A stretch of DNA of 64,000 nt, taken from positions 1,674,001 to 1,738,000 of the forward strand of contig NC_046679.1 in the NCBI RefSeq assembly GCF_009870125.1, written 5' to 3'. The stretch's first letter is position 1; the number at the start of each line of letters is the position of its first letter. This DNA comes from Drosophila pseudoobscura. Taxonomy: Eukaryota > Arthropoda > Insecta > Diptera > Drosophilidae. The notes under the pieces were generated by a model. The model had not been told where the DNA came from. It saw only the letters and a list, made by a program, of their open reading frames with translations, and searched no databases. The position numbers and the translations under genes were made by a program. This document shows positions 1-11,400 of this stretch, in pieces.

Positions 1-2252
1 GGTCAAACATATGAGAGAAGTGCTAAGTGAAGGTGGCTCTCTGTCAGAGAGTGAAGAGAGAGTGTAAAGCGAGGAGACGGTGGGAGGCTGGGATGTATGG
101 GCAAGGGTGTAATCTGCAGCAATTTTACATTGCTCGCATTTCGCATTTGCCTGGCTCTCCCTCCCCTGCAACTCCAGCCTCTGCTGCTTTATCTCCTCGT
201 CCATGCAAAGTTATTTAAATTAAATTCCAGTCACAGCTTCAGTCTTTGGCACCCCTGCTAAACCCCCGCCCACACGTACACATCAAAGTTTGGCTGAGCA
301 TTTCGCTTGGTTTTCCTTCGTTTTTTCAAACCCAACGCACCCCACCCGCACTCCCTCCCCGTCAAAGACAATTAAATGTCAGAGAATGACCGTGACTCGT
401 GTTCGGCTTTTTTGCTCCTGCCAGCAGTCCTGCCAGCAGTCCTAGCTGCGCCAATGAGAGAGCTATGCGGGACAAGTTTGACATATTGTCGGAGTCGGTT
501 GAAAACTATAAAAATGCATTGGATTGCACTCGCAGTACACGCTGTCGTTGTTCCCTCTTTTTTGTTTGTGTGCCTCCCCGTGTTGTCAGGCACTTCGGAG
601 GATGTTAATTGCTCTGCCGTGGCAATTTGTCAGGCGACGTTGCAAAGTGTTGACAACAGTTCGCTCAAAGGGGTGCAGGAAAAAGGAAAGACACACAGTT
701 GAACGGATGGCAAAAGTCTCACCTAGAATCAACGAGATGTGTAACCCAGAAACCCCTGAAGACAGTCAGATAATATCTATACATCCTGGATTATTTTTCC
801 CACATTTCCATCAAAAGTAAGTTTCCCCCTAAGGCCATGGATTATTCATACTCTTGACAGTCTTTCGAATAGTTTAAGCCACGTTCATCATATTTTGTAG
901 TGCCACAAAAAGTTGCCTACTTTTTGGGGTCAACTCTGGTTGGAAACCCCGTCCATTTCGCTGTCGCGTGTGCTAGGACGAGTATCGGTGCTCTCTCCTA
1001 TCAGCACATGCATGCGTCGCTCAACAACTGACTTGTCACTCTCTGTCACTCCGCCGTAATTTATGCTCTCTTCTCTGTTTCGTTTTTTATGTCTTCCTGT
1101 GGGGGGTAGGGGCATGTCCTTTCCTTTGAGAGGATATTAAATTTAAGCCGGCTGAAACAATGTAGAAACCATAATTTATGCTCCAAATACCACGATCTAC
1201 TTTTGGAAAAGAAACCACATAGAAACCACAATTTAAGAGGAAATTTTGCGGCTAATTAATGCATTTTTGAGCGGTTCCCCACTCGCTGCTTCTTTTACGA
1301 GGGGATTAAAGAATTCTGAAAAGGTTTTTCTGCTGCTGTAAACTCATATAAATAGCCCACAAATAACGTTCAGCTCCCGCTGGCATTCATTTGCATAATT
1401 AGCCACCGAAAGACCGGCGCAGGAAAAGAAAACCAAGTCATGTTTGTATAAATTTATGCATTGTCCCCGCAAAAGTTCGGGGAGCCAGACCAATGGAATT
1501 TAATTATGGCTAAAATTAGTGGCTACATCCTCCTTGTTGGATACCCATAATGAGATACATGCTGGTCGCCAAATAGTTGGGGTATATGCGGGCCTGGATC
1601 GGATACACCACAGCAGGAATGCAACCGCAAACGAGAATATTATGGAGGAGGAAGTCCACACACAGATATCGAACGGAACAGAGAACAGAGCCAAGCAGGT
1701 ATCCCCCATGGAAATAATAGATAAATGCTGCAGCAATAAATGACAGTAACTAGTACAATAACAATCACAAACAATGAATGGATCGGAGGGCACTTGGGCA
1801 AGTCGACGCATGTGATACACTACGAAAGTTTGATGGCAGCACATTTGTTGCGCTCTCTTCAGATCAGAGCAGAGGCAAAGGGCTGCCCCTCGAAAGAGTA
1901 TCCCCACACACACACACGCACACACACAATGGGGCCAGCGGAAATGGAGAGCGAGGCGAAACAAACGCGCAGCATACAATACGTACATGAATGCACATGT
2001 GCCTCTGTGTGTGTGTGGGTGTGTGTCTGCATGCTCTTTGTGGCGATGGATGCACGTAAAAGGAATAAAACGAAACACACACATAACGAATGCGCGTATA
2101 AATACTTTCTCTCAGCGCGTGCTCTGGGTTGATTTTGAATATGCAAATGCCACTCGCAACAACATGGCAACGTGGTGGCAAATATAAATATGTTTAGCGA
2201 ATAAATACGAATGCAAACGAGCATCCGAAGCCGGAAGATGCAACTGCCTTAC
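1..2252. other. Intronic DNA of mesh, no exon recognised
   Basis: This stretch lies downstream of the last mesh exon that I can read on the minus strand. The remaining mesh exons (AMOP, VWD, CCP and transmembrane parts of the family) are not seen, so this is most likely a mesh intron that runs off the left edge. It holds a CA/TG-rich patch at about 1903-2030 and otherwise AT-rich unique sequence. The open frames here have no family signature. Confidence 0.6.
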
Positions 2253-5200
2253 CGGAAATAGACGCCGGGCGTGCGCTGGTCAATATCCGAGGGATAGATG
2301 CGGCCCACACGGCACTTGCTGAAGAAGATGCCGATGAAGGAGGGATCCCGCTTGGTGGGCCAGTCCTTAATGGGGAACACCAGGGGATACGTAAGGTACT
2401 CTGGGGGATCGGAGAACTCCAAATAACCATTTAGGGAGAGCTGAAAGGATTAAAAGCGGGCTTGAATAAGAGTTTCAATCGAGTTTAGGGACTGTCTTAC
2501 CCTGGTATAATTGAACCTGAAGCCGTAGAAAGGCAGCTGGAAGTTCAGATTCTTGTGGAGCTGTGTCATCGAGGCATGGATATCGAACTGATAGTCGGCG
2601 CGGCCGCCATACATATCCTTGTCGAAGTACCAGTACATGAAGGTGTTTCGCAGCTCCGCGAGACGAGCCGTGGTGATCGTATAGCCTCCGGCTGCCGTTG
2701 AGGCCGTACTCGGTGGGGCAACGTTATTGTTGGGATCTGGAAGAGAAAATACATCAGATATAGAAGGATTTCCAACACAAAATATCTCCAATTTCGTAGA
2801 GCAACCCCTCGCCGCCTCTCATTACAATTTCACACATAATCCCAGGAGATTACTTTTTCAATTCCCCAGTATTACTCGTATCTACTCGACTACTTTGCTG
2901 GAGGTGCATTCCATAAACTGTAAGGAAAACTTTGCCATCTTCGCTTTGCTTTTCCTTTTTGATACTCCTTCCTGCTGCTTCCGTCGGCTGCTGCATCTTG
3001 GCCCTCTCCGTGCCCTGCCGTGCCGTGCCGTACCATGCCGTGCACTGGGCCATTAAAGGTCACAGTTAATATTCATTTCTGCTTCTCTTCTGAGGCTCCT
3101 CCTTTTCTCTAATTTCTTTTTGCCACTTGCCCCCCTGCAGCCTGCAGCCTTCCGCCTGCCGCTAGCCGCTGGCCTTTTAAAGCAATTTAAGCTGATTAAG
3201 TGCAAAGCTGCCGGTCCCAATGGACACGGTAGCAGGGAGGACCCAAACCAGTGCCAGGACCAGCAGCAGGCTTAAAGCTATTGCTCTTGACGCTAACCAG
3301 AAGACTGGCAAATTGCAAGCGAAGTTTCGGCCAAGGGGAGACCAGACCGAGCAGAGTCCTGGCAAAGATTTTCAAAATATTTCTGGCATCTCGAAGGAAA
3401 GCTGGGGTTTTCCCGGTTAACCGTTGAGGGGAGTGCCAACGGCTACAGAGGACTCTTAAATTTGTGTCGCTTTAAGGTCAGTTTCAAGCTATGTAAACAT
3501 GTCCATCAATTAATTATTAATTTTCACTCTCCTCTCTTTTGAATATTAATTGAATATTCCATATTGAAGCTTTACGCTTTAATTAGAGGTACTTTGGCAG
3601 AAGGTTTTGCAAGGGAAACAAGGACACATTGTGGAAAAACCTTCATCCTCAGCATCATCGTACTCCCATTATCATATCGATGGCATATTTATTCCTTCAT
3701 TTCGATTCGTTGTAATGCGAATCTTTCAACCTTTTTAAAGCAGATTTACACTTCATTTATAATTATATTCATACTCTCCAATTAATCTCTCTGCGACCAT
3801 CCCTGCTCTCCAGCTGTCCATTACCGAATGCCGAGTGAATTATTGGCTATTAAATGGCACATATTTTGATGGTAATTACACGGCTAACGGACAGTCGCTG
3901 AGGATCATGGAAACCCAGAGATAGAAGACAGAAGAGCGGATTTATCTAGAATCTTCCTTTTTTGCCCTTGAATCTGTGGAACATCTGTCGCACAATGGCA
4001 GCAGCGTTCTTTTTAATCTATTTATGAATCAATGCCTGCAGCCGGGAGATAGATCATAAAGTACGCTAATCCTTTAAGGGTCCGCGGATTAAGAGCAGAC
4101 GCTGCCTCCATTTTGGGATGCGTGAAAATTGGTGCGCGGAAAACACGTAAAATTCGCGTGTGCGGGTTGCGCTTCCACGGAAATTGGGTGCCATATATCT
4201 TTTTTATGGATTTGGCTTAGGTAGATTCCTGGAACTCTCCGAATAGCGAGTCAAGTAGGGAAGGATTTTGTAGAGCGACGGCAACCGCATCGTAATGGTG
4301 GGTCCCTCTACCTGGTTTTGGCAGCTGTCGGCCAACCAGGTAGGAGCTTGCAGCCGCTTCTTTTTGCCATATAAGCCCCGGCACTGGTGTGTCCTGGCAC
4401 AGTCTGCTACCAAACCTCAACATGAGCATCAGCACTTTCAACTTCCAGTTCTACAACTACAAAATGCCTGCGGCTATGGGCTGCAGCACGTCGCGCTCTT
4501 CATCGTCGTTCATCAGCGAGCTGGAAATGGACATTGATGAGGAGATGTCCTCGCCGGCCGTCACCTCCACGCCCAAGCCGCGCTTCACCACGGAACTGGC
4601 CCTCCAGCTGCAGCGCGAGTCCCCGCAAACTCCGGCAAAGACCACACTCCCTGGCCTCAGGCCTCAACTTCACACGCCCCAGAAGCGCTGGTCCATGGAG
4701 CTGCGCGAGAAGGTCCTGGAAATGTCCAAGCGCAACAACGGCTCCGATGGGGAGGAGCAACAACCACAGACCACAGAGCAGGAACAGCCACAGCAACAGC
4801 AACAAAAACAGCTGCAGCAGGAACAGGAAAAGTCAGAGCAGCACAACGGGGACCCTAATGTGGCCCCGACTGTCACTGACAAAATTAACTTCTTCAACAA
4901 GCTGACCAACACCTTCGAGTCCACACGGAGCGGAGCCACCGGCACTGCCAACAGCAGCAAATGCCATAACAACAATCGCTTCATTTCCCTGCTGCGCTCC
5001 ACTCGGCCACAGGGCATTGCCACCACAAGCTCCTCCAACAACAGCAGCCTCAGTGGCACCTCCGTCCTCAGCCAAGTGCCGCCCCCGAAGCCCAAGCGCT
5101 TGATGGCCACCGCCCAGCCCGGCTCCACATTCGCCATGCCCTCGTCGATGGGCATGGGCGGCAGCCAGCGCAAGAGCTCGCTGCGGCGGAAGCCCTCCAT

Positions 5201-6682
5201 GGACAAGTCGAGGGCCACGATTTCGCGCCAGAACTCGAGCGCCTCGGTGCGGCCCCAGCACCATGCCATCATGGAGGATCTCAGCCTAGTGGTGCCCGTC
5301 CGACTGCGCATCGCCGAGTACGAGCAACGCATCTCCATGAGTGCCTAGAAGAGCTCTATGTGGACCTATGTGGGAGGAGGAGTGGCCTGTGCAAAATGAT
5401 GGTTCCCAAGGATAACCCTAGTTGTAATCTATCCAAATAGTTCTGTAGCTCTAAGTTAGATATAACTTTTAAAGAACAATACATATATACACAAAAAAAC
5501 CTAAAGAAATCCCTTTTCCTGTTGAGCGATATTGATAAACAGTCGATAGGTGCAAGATGCTTCTTTTAAGAGGAACGGAATACTCTCGAAGATTTTAACA
5601 TTCTTTCCTCTAAGGCATAGTCCCATTGTCCTCCAGCATATCAGCCTTTGCCTGAGGAAATATTTTCCCACACGCAAATCCCCACCACGTAATCACAGCC
5701 GAACAAAGAAAGAACTCTGACTAACAGTGAAGGCATTCCGTTCCATTCCACTACCACTACCAATACCAATACCAATAACCATTCCGTCCATCCTGAGAGC
5801 GAGTGATAAATAAAGTTCCATTGTAATATGCGACCCGATTGCGATTCCACACACCTGTACAGGGCTATAAACTGATTCATGCTTGGGCAATAGAATGTAT
5901 CCTCCTCAGCTCTCCCTCTGCTCTCTCTGCATATATGTACATATATACTATCTCCACCCTACACCCACCACGCACTTGTTTTGTTTGCAGAGCCAAAAGG
6001 TGGAAGCAGAAAACAAGAAAATCGTTGGCTTTTAATGCCTCAACTCGGGGCATTATCTTATCGCAGGGAAAAGAGAGAGACACAGAAACAGAAAGAGAGG
6101 GAGGGAGAGCGGGAGAGCGGTAGAGCTTACAGCACCTGCCCGAACAAGTTATCGACGAGCAAATATTGGTAACTAAACCAAACTGAGGCGCTGATAAGAT
6201 AGCCGCCAACAGATGAGTAATGGAATCAGGGACAACTCACCCCAATTGTAGCCACTGGAGTCCACATCGTACAGCTCTCCTAAATAGTCGGATGGCATAA
6301 CCAACGCCCCGGACATGGGCTGGGGCTTCAGGCCGGCCACGGTCAATATATCGTCGGTGCCCCGGCTGGACAGCACTGGTATCATCCGCTGTCCAACCTG
6401 ACCAGCTCCCAGGGGAGCCTTTGTGGTGGCAACGGTTGCAGGTGGTTTCGGTTTGGGGTTCGGCTTCGCTGCTGGTGGCTCCACCTTTTTGGGCTGCTCT
6501 TTTAGGATTTCCACGAATTCTGCATCCTTTTGAGGCACCTTTTTCGCGGCTGCTGCAGGCACCGACACGGGCACTGCATTCAGTACCTCATCCTCCAGCT
6601 CCGTGGAGATGTTCTCGTTGGCCAGGACATAGGCCATGAAGCCACAGGCCAGCGCACAAACCACAAACAGTTTGAAGCGCAT
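2253..6682 (-). CDS. mesh: Mesh, smooth septate junction protein (N-terminal part, three coding exons)
   Basis: Mesh is a single-pass membrane protein of smooth septate junctions in fly midgut and Malpighian tubules, where it works with Ssk and Tsp2A. The first coding exon is 6682-6241: ATG, a hydrophobic signal peptide ([16 protein letters not shown]), then a proline/lysine-rich linker. Exon 2 is 2736-2501 and exon 3 is 2440-2253. Phases agree at both joins (G/AT, then 0). Exon 3 begins the NIDO domain, with [25 protein letters not shown] and [12 protein letters not shown] visible. A 3.5 kb intron separates exons 1 and 2 and holds bnk on the other strand. The rest of the gene lies beyond the left edge. 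The ATG at 6680-6682 was chosen because it opens the signal peptide; an in-frame GTG lies two codons upstream. Assignment to mesh rests on the NIDO sequence, the signal peptide and the 100B neighbours. Confidence 0.8.
4218..4343 (+). promoter_or_regulatory. TAGteam (Zelda-type) sites upstream of bnk
   Basis: Three heptamers of the TAGteam family lie within 205 bp of the bnk ATG: TAGGTAG at 4218-4224, CTACCTG (CAGGTAG on the minus strand) at 4308-4314, and CAGGTAG at 4337-4343. These sites are known to bind Zelda and to switch on the earliest zygotic genes, which fits the role of bnk in cellularisation. Confidence 0.75.
4369..4375 (+). promoter_or_regulatory. TATA box of bnk
   Basis: ATATAAG lies about 30 bp upstream of an initiator-like GCACAGTC (4397-4404), which in turn is about 20 bp upstream of the ATG at 4422. 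A TATA promoter and a very short leader are typical of fast-acting pre-blastoderm genes. Confidence 0.6.
4422..5348 (+). CDS. bnk: Bottleneck, actin-network regulator of cellularisation
   Basis: A single uninterrupted frame encodes 308 residues. Bottleneck is an early zygotic basic protein that holds the contractile actin network at the cellularisation front; the melanogaster protein is of nearly the same length. The sequence starts [16 protein letters not shown] and is rich in serine and proline, with a polyglutamine patch near residues 125-140, basic Arg/Ser clusters ([10 protein letters not shown]) towards the C-terminus, and the end [13 protein letters not shown]. No folded domain or membrane segment is evident. 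The gene is intronless, lies inside the first mesh intron on the opposite strand, and has TAGteam sites and a TATA box upstream. The ATG at 4422 was preferred over an upstream non-ATG frame extension because it follows the TATA/initiator at the expected distance. Identity rests on these traits and 100B synteny rather than on a database match. Confidence 0.8.
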   Translation: MSISTFNFQFYNYKMPAAMGCSTSRSSSSFISELEMDIDEEMSSPAVTSTPKPRFTTELALQLQRESPQTPAKTTLPGLRPQLHTPQKRWSMELREKVLEMSKRNNGSDGEEQQPQTTEQEQPQQQQQKQLQQEQEKSEQHNGDPNVAPTVTDKINFFNKLTNTFESTRSGATGTANSSKCHNNNRFISLLRSTRPQGIATTSSSNNSSLSGTSVLSQVPPPKPKRLMATAQPGSTFAMPSSMGMGGSQRKSSLRRKPSMDKSRATISRQNSSASVRPQHHAIMEDLSLVVPVRLRIAEYEQRISMSA

Positions 6683-8438
6683 TTTCACTTAGTTTTTCGT
6701 TCGATTATTCGTTCGTTTGTTTTTGTTTTTCTCGGCACTGGAAAATAGGGATACAAACACAAAATATTAGCACTTTAACGATGGGTTTTCTTGCAGTTTT
6801 TCACTGATTTTTAAGAATTTTCACTTGATGACATCATCAGTATCAGTCAGAGCCTTATCAGCTCTCTTATCACTTTGCAGCACTTGTCGTTATTCAATTA
6901 CCAGGCAGAAAAACACGTTCGATCCGGGTCCACGCTCAGCTAAGACTGAACCGATCGGGGCGTTGCCAAAACTGGCTCACCTGTCGCTCGATTGTGAAAC
7001 CCGGGTATCTCTCTCTTTGGGAGTCATATCATATCTTATCAGGGAAACTTACGCACTGATAACACGCATTCCTTCTTCTCTTTTGGCCTGAACTTTGGTT
7101 TTGGTTAGGGCTTTAGCACACACATACCTATGCATCTTATATATCTTATCCTCTCTGACTCTCTGGGGATTGTGCAAGTTTTTGAATTACCAAATTATTT
7201 GTTTATTCCCTTCCACACTCTTTTTCTCTCTCTCTCTCTGTTGACTGTGGTCTCTACTGCCATTTGTGATTCATTTCCATTACAGTTAATCACACTTTGG
7301 GTTCGTCATGACGCGGCCATTTTGTGGTCCCTTCCTATGAGAGTATATACATACATATAAACACTTCCCGTTATAATTATAGACAATGACCCATTACTCG
7401 CTCGTCAAACGGCATTTCCGCTGCAGCTTAAGTTTTATGAATGGTGATGTACGGTCTACGGTCTATGTAGATTGATTTCATTAGGCCATGAAAATGTCAG
7501 GGTCTTCATTGTGGAAGATCCATAAACGTGAGGAATGTGTGTGGGAGGGCTTTGTGGTAGATAATGAGCAAGAGGGTAAATGTGAAAGTTTTCATTCTAG
7601 AGTTCTTTATCTTTAAGGAAGAACTCAAGACAAAATCATCAAAAACTCTTGGAATTTTAATTTAAAATTCAGTGAAATGGAAATAGTTTTAAAGATGCCT
7701 ATGTACAACACCAGTACCAATACGAGACGTATTAATATACAAAATGTATTCAAATGTATTCCTTTTTGTATAGACACTACAATTGCTATATAATTACTAA
7801 GAAATTAGTCCAAAGAGTAGCATTGATAAAAATTTTAAAAAACCCAACAAAATTGTAACTACTTTTATTTCACGACACATTTTTCATAGTTAGTAAACCC
7901 CCTTTTTAGCTCCCACAAAACTATCAATTAATGACCAGTGAACATAGTGCATTATCAGCTTTGCTGTGGTGCCCCGATAAGAAATACTTTCGACATACAT
8001 GCTGTTAGTCGTGTTTTAGGCCTCATTACCGTGGCGTTCAGAATCGTGGCATATAAACTATGTACATATTCCAAGTTACAGGTGGTGGAGACACCTGGCG
8101 ACAACAGCTGTTAGCATCAGCATGTTAACTAACATAACCGGTACGAGATAACAGCGATCGAACAGAAAGCTACCGGAAAGCTTTTGCGCTCTGGCATACT
8201 ATCACTTCCATTCTTGCTCTCTCGCTCTCTATCTCTTCTCAAAAACACATTGCTCTCCACGCTCACGCACTATCACTCTCACTCTCTCTTAGTTTGCTTA
8301 TCAGCACACTGGAATACTACTCTGTGGGGGTCCGGGCTCCACAACAAATCCCATTTAATTTCAGTTCTTAGTCGAACGGCAACCGGCGGCGGCTTTTCAA
8401 TCCCGTATTCATCAAGTGATACGCTCCCCGTTTAATCA
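6683..8438. promoter_or_regulatory. Shared 5' region of mesh and CG1544 with many GATA motifs
   Basis: The two genes are transcribed away from each other across this 1.76 kb. It contains repeated WGATAR-type sites, including CTTATCA at 6854-6860 and 6866-6872, CTTATCA at 7035-7041, TGATAA at 7058-7063, TTATCAG at 7952-7958, CGATAAG at 7976-7982 and CTTATCAG at 8297-8304. Two more flank it at about 6050-6066 and 6190-6197. GATA factors (GATAe, Srp) control midgut genes, matching the gut role of Mesh. CT-rich tracts lie at about 7215-7245 and 8210-8290. 5' non-coding exons probably lie here but I cannot place them. Confidence 0.5.
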
Positions 8439-11400
8439 ATGAAAATGCTACGTTGCTTTTCGCACGCGGAGACCAGATTCGCGGCCCTGCTCTTCGCGCA
8501 GACACGCCCACAGCGGTGCTATCACAGCGAAAAGGGCGTCTGGGGTTATAAACCGATTCCCAAGCGCGACTATCAAGGTAATCTCCACTGCCGGTTCACA
8601 AGTGTTGCCAAGACTTCAATTATAAAAGTTCCATCCATCCGTGTAAATAACCATCGCATCGATAAGGTTAACCAGTACCTCTTTCAATAAAATCAAACAA
8701 ACAAAAGAACAGTGGGAATTTACACAAAAACTAAAGAGAAAACTCTTTGCTTGACCGCTCCCCCTGTCCAGAAACCAGTGAGAGCACAACAGCTGACCCA
8801 AAATAAACCTCAAAGCAATAAGAAAAACAGCAGGGAGAGAGCAGAAAAACAATAAGAAAGAATACATAGATAGGGGAAAAGGAAAGATCAAAGACAAATT
8901 GCTGTGGGTAAACGCAAAAACCAGAACCAAAAGTCAAACAAAAACTCTATCTCAAACTCAATCTTTTGTGGTGGCTGCAAGTGCACATCGAACATGTTGG
9001 TCCACACTCTGTAATATATGTACATATGTACACAAAGCTTGTGCTCTGTTAACAAAAAAAAAACGACATCTTACTGCTGCTTTTTCCTGCTAATCTGTCT
9101 CTATCGCGTGTTCCCACTTTAACAAATTTCCGCCTGCAAAAGCAAAAACTTTAAGGAGAAATCAAACACAATACAGCTTCAGCTGCAGCTGACCATCGAG
9201 CATGTTCGACGCAACCTGTTGGAGTAATCTCTGTAATTTATTGTCGGTGCCTCCGTTTATACGACTCCTGCGGGCTGGCTAGTGGAATATTTCTTCGGTG
9301 GTTTTTATGTGTTTTTACTAGTGGAATATTTGTACCCGGTAATCTTTAGAGCGCCAGGGGTATATTGTATTACTTTGGAACAGCTTTCAACCAAATTATG
9401 TGTACCTTCCCCGAATAGGAGGCCCCTTATAATAGACTCTCAGCTTAAACAGTACTCCACACGTACAGAACTTTTTCCTCTAATTTTCTGTATAAATTCA
9501 AATAAAATATTCTTCTTAATGGACTCTTAGCAGCCCCTTTTTAAAAGGTATTCATATGGACTCGATTTGAACTCGATTTCTGGTACTTTATGCTTTTTCT
9601 GTGTTACCTAGCACTCCTAATCTTTGGGGTATGGGGCTTATCACATGTTTTCACTGATGTGAAATCTGATAAACTTGAGAATATATAGGCAGCGCTGGCT
9701 ATTAGAGCAGGAGGCTATTTAGAGCTGCTAAAGATTATAAAGGCCCCCTAGGGTCTCCCTATCAAACTGCACTAATTAAGAGAAGACAAGAGAGGAAACT
9801 GCTCCACCCAGCAGATAGAGCCCCAACCTCTATCCTCGCACCGGGGTGTCTCTACGGCCGGACAACGAACAAAAGAAGTGCCCGAAAAATTGGAACTCTT
9901 TTGTGACTCGTCCTGCATCCGTTGCGAACACAATTGAGGGCTTATCGAGACCCCGGCCAGCAGTGCTCCTCCTGGATCCAGCTTCTGCGTTAGCCTCCTC
10001 ATTTGACTGGCGACTGAAACAAAGAGACAAGACTTTCCATTGCCCGAGACTCTGCTCTGGCAGCTCCTGCTGCCTCTGGTCTGTTTCTGCCGCCGTGTCC
10101 GGTTTAATTCACTTGACAGCCACCACCCCTGCCACCACCCCAGCCCCAGTCCCAGCCCCCCCGTCAGGACTCCGGGATGGATCTCACTGTTCGTCATTTG
10201 TCCTTGTTCGCTTGCATATCCGTCAGCAAGGCCATTATCCTTTGGCTCTTGAGGCGCCACTCCAATAATATTTGCACGCCCAAGTTGAAATGTTGTCGCC
10301 GCAAATATTCATTCATCATTCGTCGTGCTCCTGTCCGGTTCTCGCCCACATTAAATTGATTTATCACCGAAATGTTGTGTGCAAATTGCATAAATTTCTG
10401 TAGGAAATTCAAACGCCAGCTGACGACGACCCCACGAAGGTGGGGATGAGCCCAAGGGGTCCTGCAACCTATGACTGCCTCTGCGGAGGGGTCCTGTAAA
10501 CCCACGACTCGGGGCTAAAAAGAGGGTCCTGTAATCGAGTGATATGCGTCATCGCATAAATCCTCTAAGCAGGATAACACTTTGGCACGTAAACACCTAA
10601 ACAGCCAACGAGTTGTCAATGGCCCAACCAGAGAATAAAATGGCAAAAAAAACCAAAAAACAGAAGGGAACCAATAAAAACAACAATTGCCATTTCTCAT
10701 CCGTAACGGGTATTGGTTCTCCCAGGAAAATAAACGAATTTGATATGCCCTAAATAGAGAACAGGATAGAACACTCTTCAAAAGAAGCGCCATAGTAGGA
10801 AAATAAGGGGATCGAAAAATCTCACTTCTGTGGCAGAAAGCATTCTGTTGCTAAACACTTTGAAGGACTTTATTGAGTCAGAGATTCTATTCTGCCGATA
10901 CCTTACCATCATTCTCTGTGCAACGTCTTGATTGAGCTTCCGACGTTTCCTAGATAGGCAAATGTTCTCCCACTTCCACTTCCCCACCCCATTCCACATT
11001 GTTGCTCCTTACATTCAGATCCATATCGAAGCCATATTTACCGAGCAAACACCATTCGAAAGTACACAGACCCAATCGTCCAACAGTCCATCAAAATGAA
11101 CCTAAGCGTGAAAAGCAAAAGAATAAATATCATAAAAGTAAAAGGCCAATAAATTCAAAAGGCCGCTTACAGTTGGCGGTACAGTTGGGCGAGGTACGAG
11201 CGGGAGCTGCGCGTGAATCCTTTTTTAAATAATTTATAACGTGGGGGGAAATTTATATTGTTTACGCATGTGTTCGCAGTGGCCGAGGAGGTGCGGGCGG
11301 CGCGGAACGCACAGGCCAACGTCTACCGTCTGGTGGAAGCCTTCCGCCAGCACGGACACAAATTGGCAACCGTAAATCCCATCAGCATCAAAGCGCCAGT

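Larger units (their letters stand above)
2737..6240. other. First large mesh intron (contains bnk)
   Basis: Apart from bnk and its promoter I see no gene. The flanks (2737-4200 and 5349-6240) are AT-rich with short runs such as a CCGTGCCCTGC-like repeat at about 3008-3040 and a TACCAA repeat at about 5757-5778. Some of the sequence from 3200 to 4200 could hold bnk or mesh enhancers, but nothing there is decisive. Confidence 0.5.

Noticed and set aside
1500-2224. Open frames around the CA/TG tract in the mesh intron
   Set aside because: Their Cys/Val and His/Thr runs are produced by dinucleotide repeats.
4670-5338. Long open frame opposite bnk
   Set aside because: It is the antisense of a GC-rich bnk exon, has leucine/cysteine-rich text from reversed polyglutamine and serine codons, and no start context or domain.
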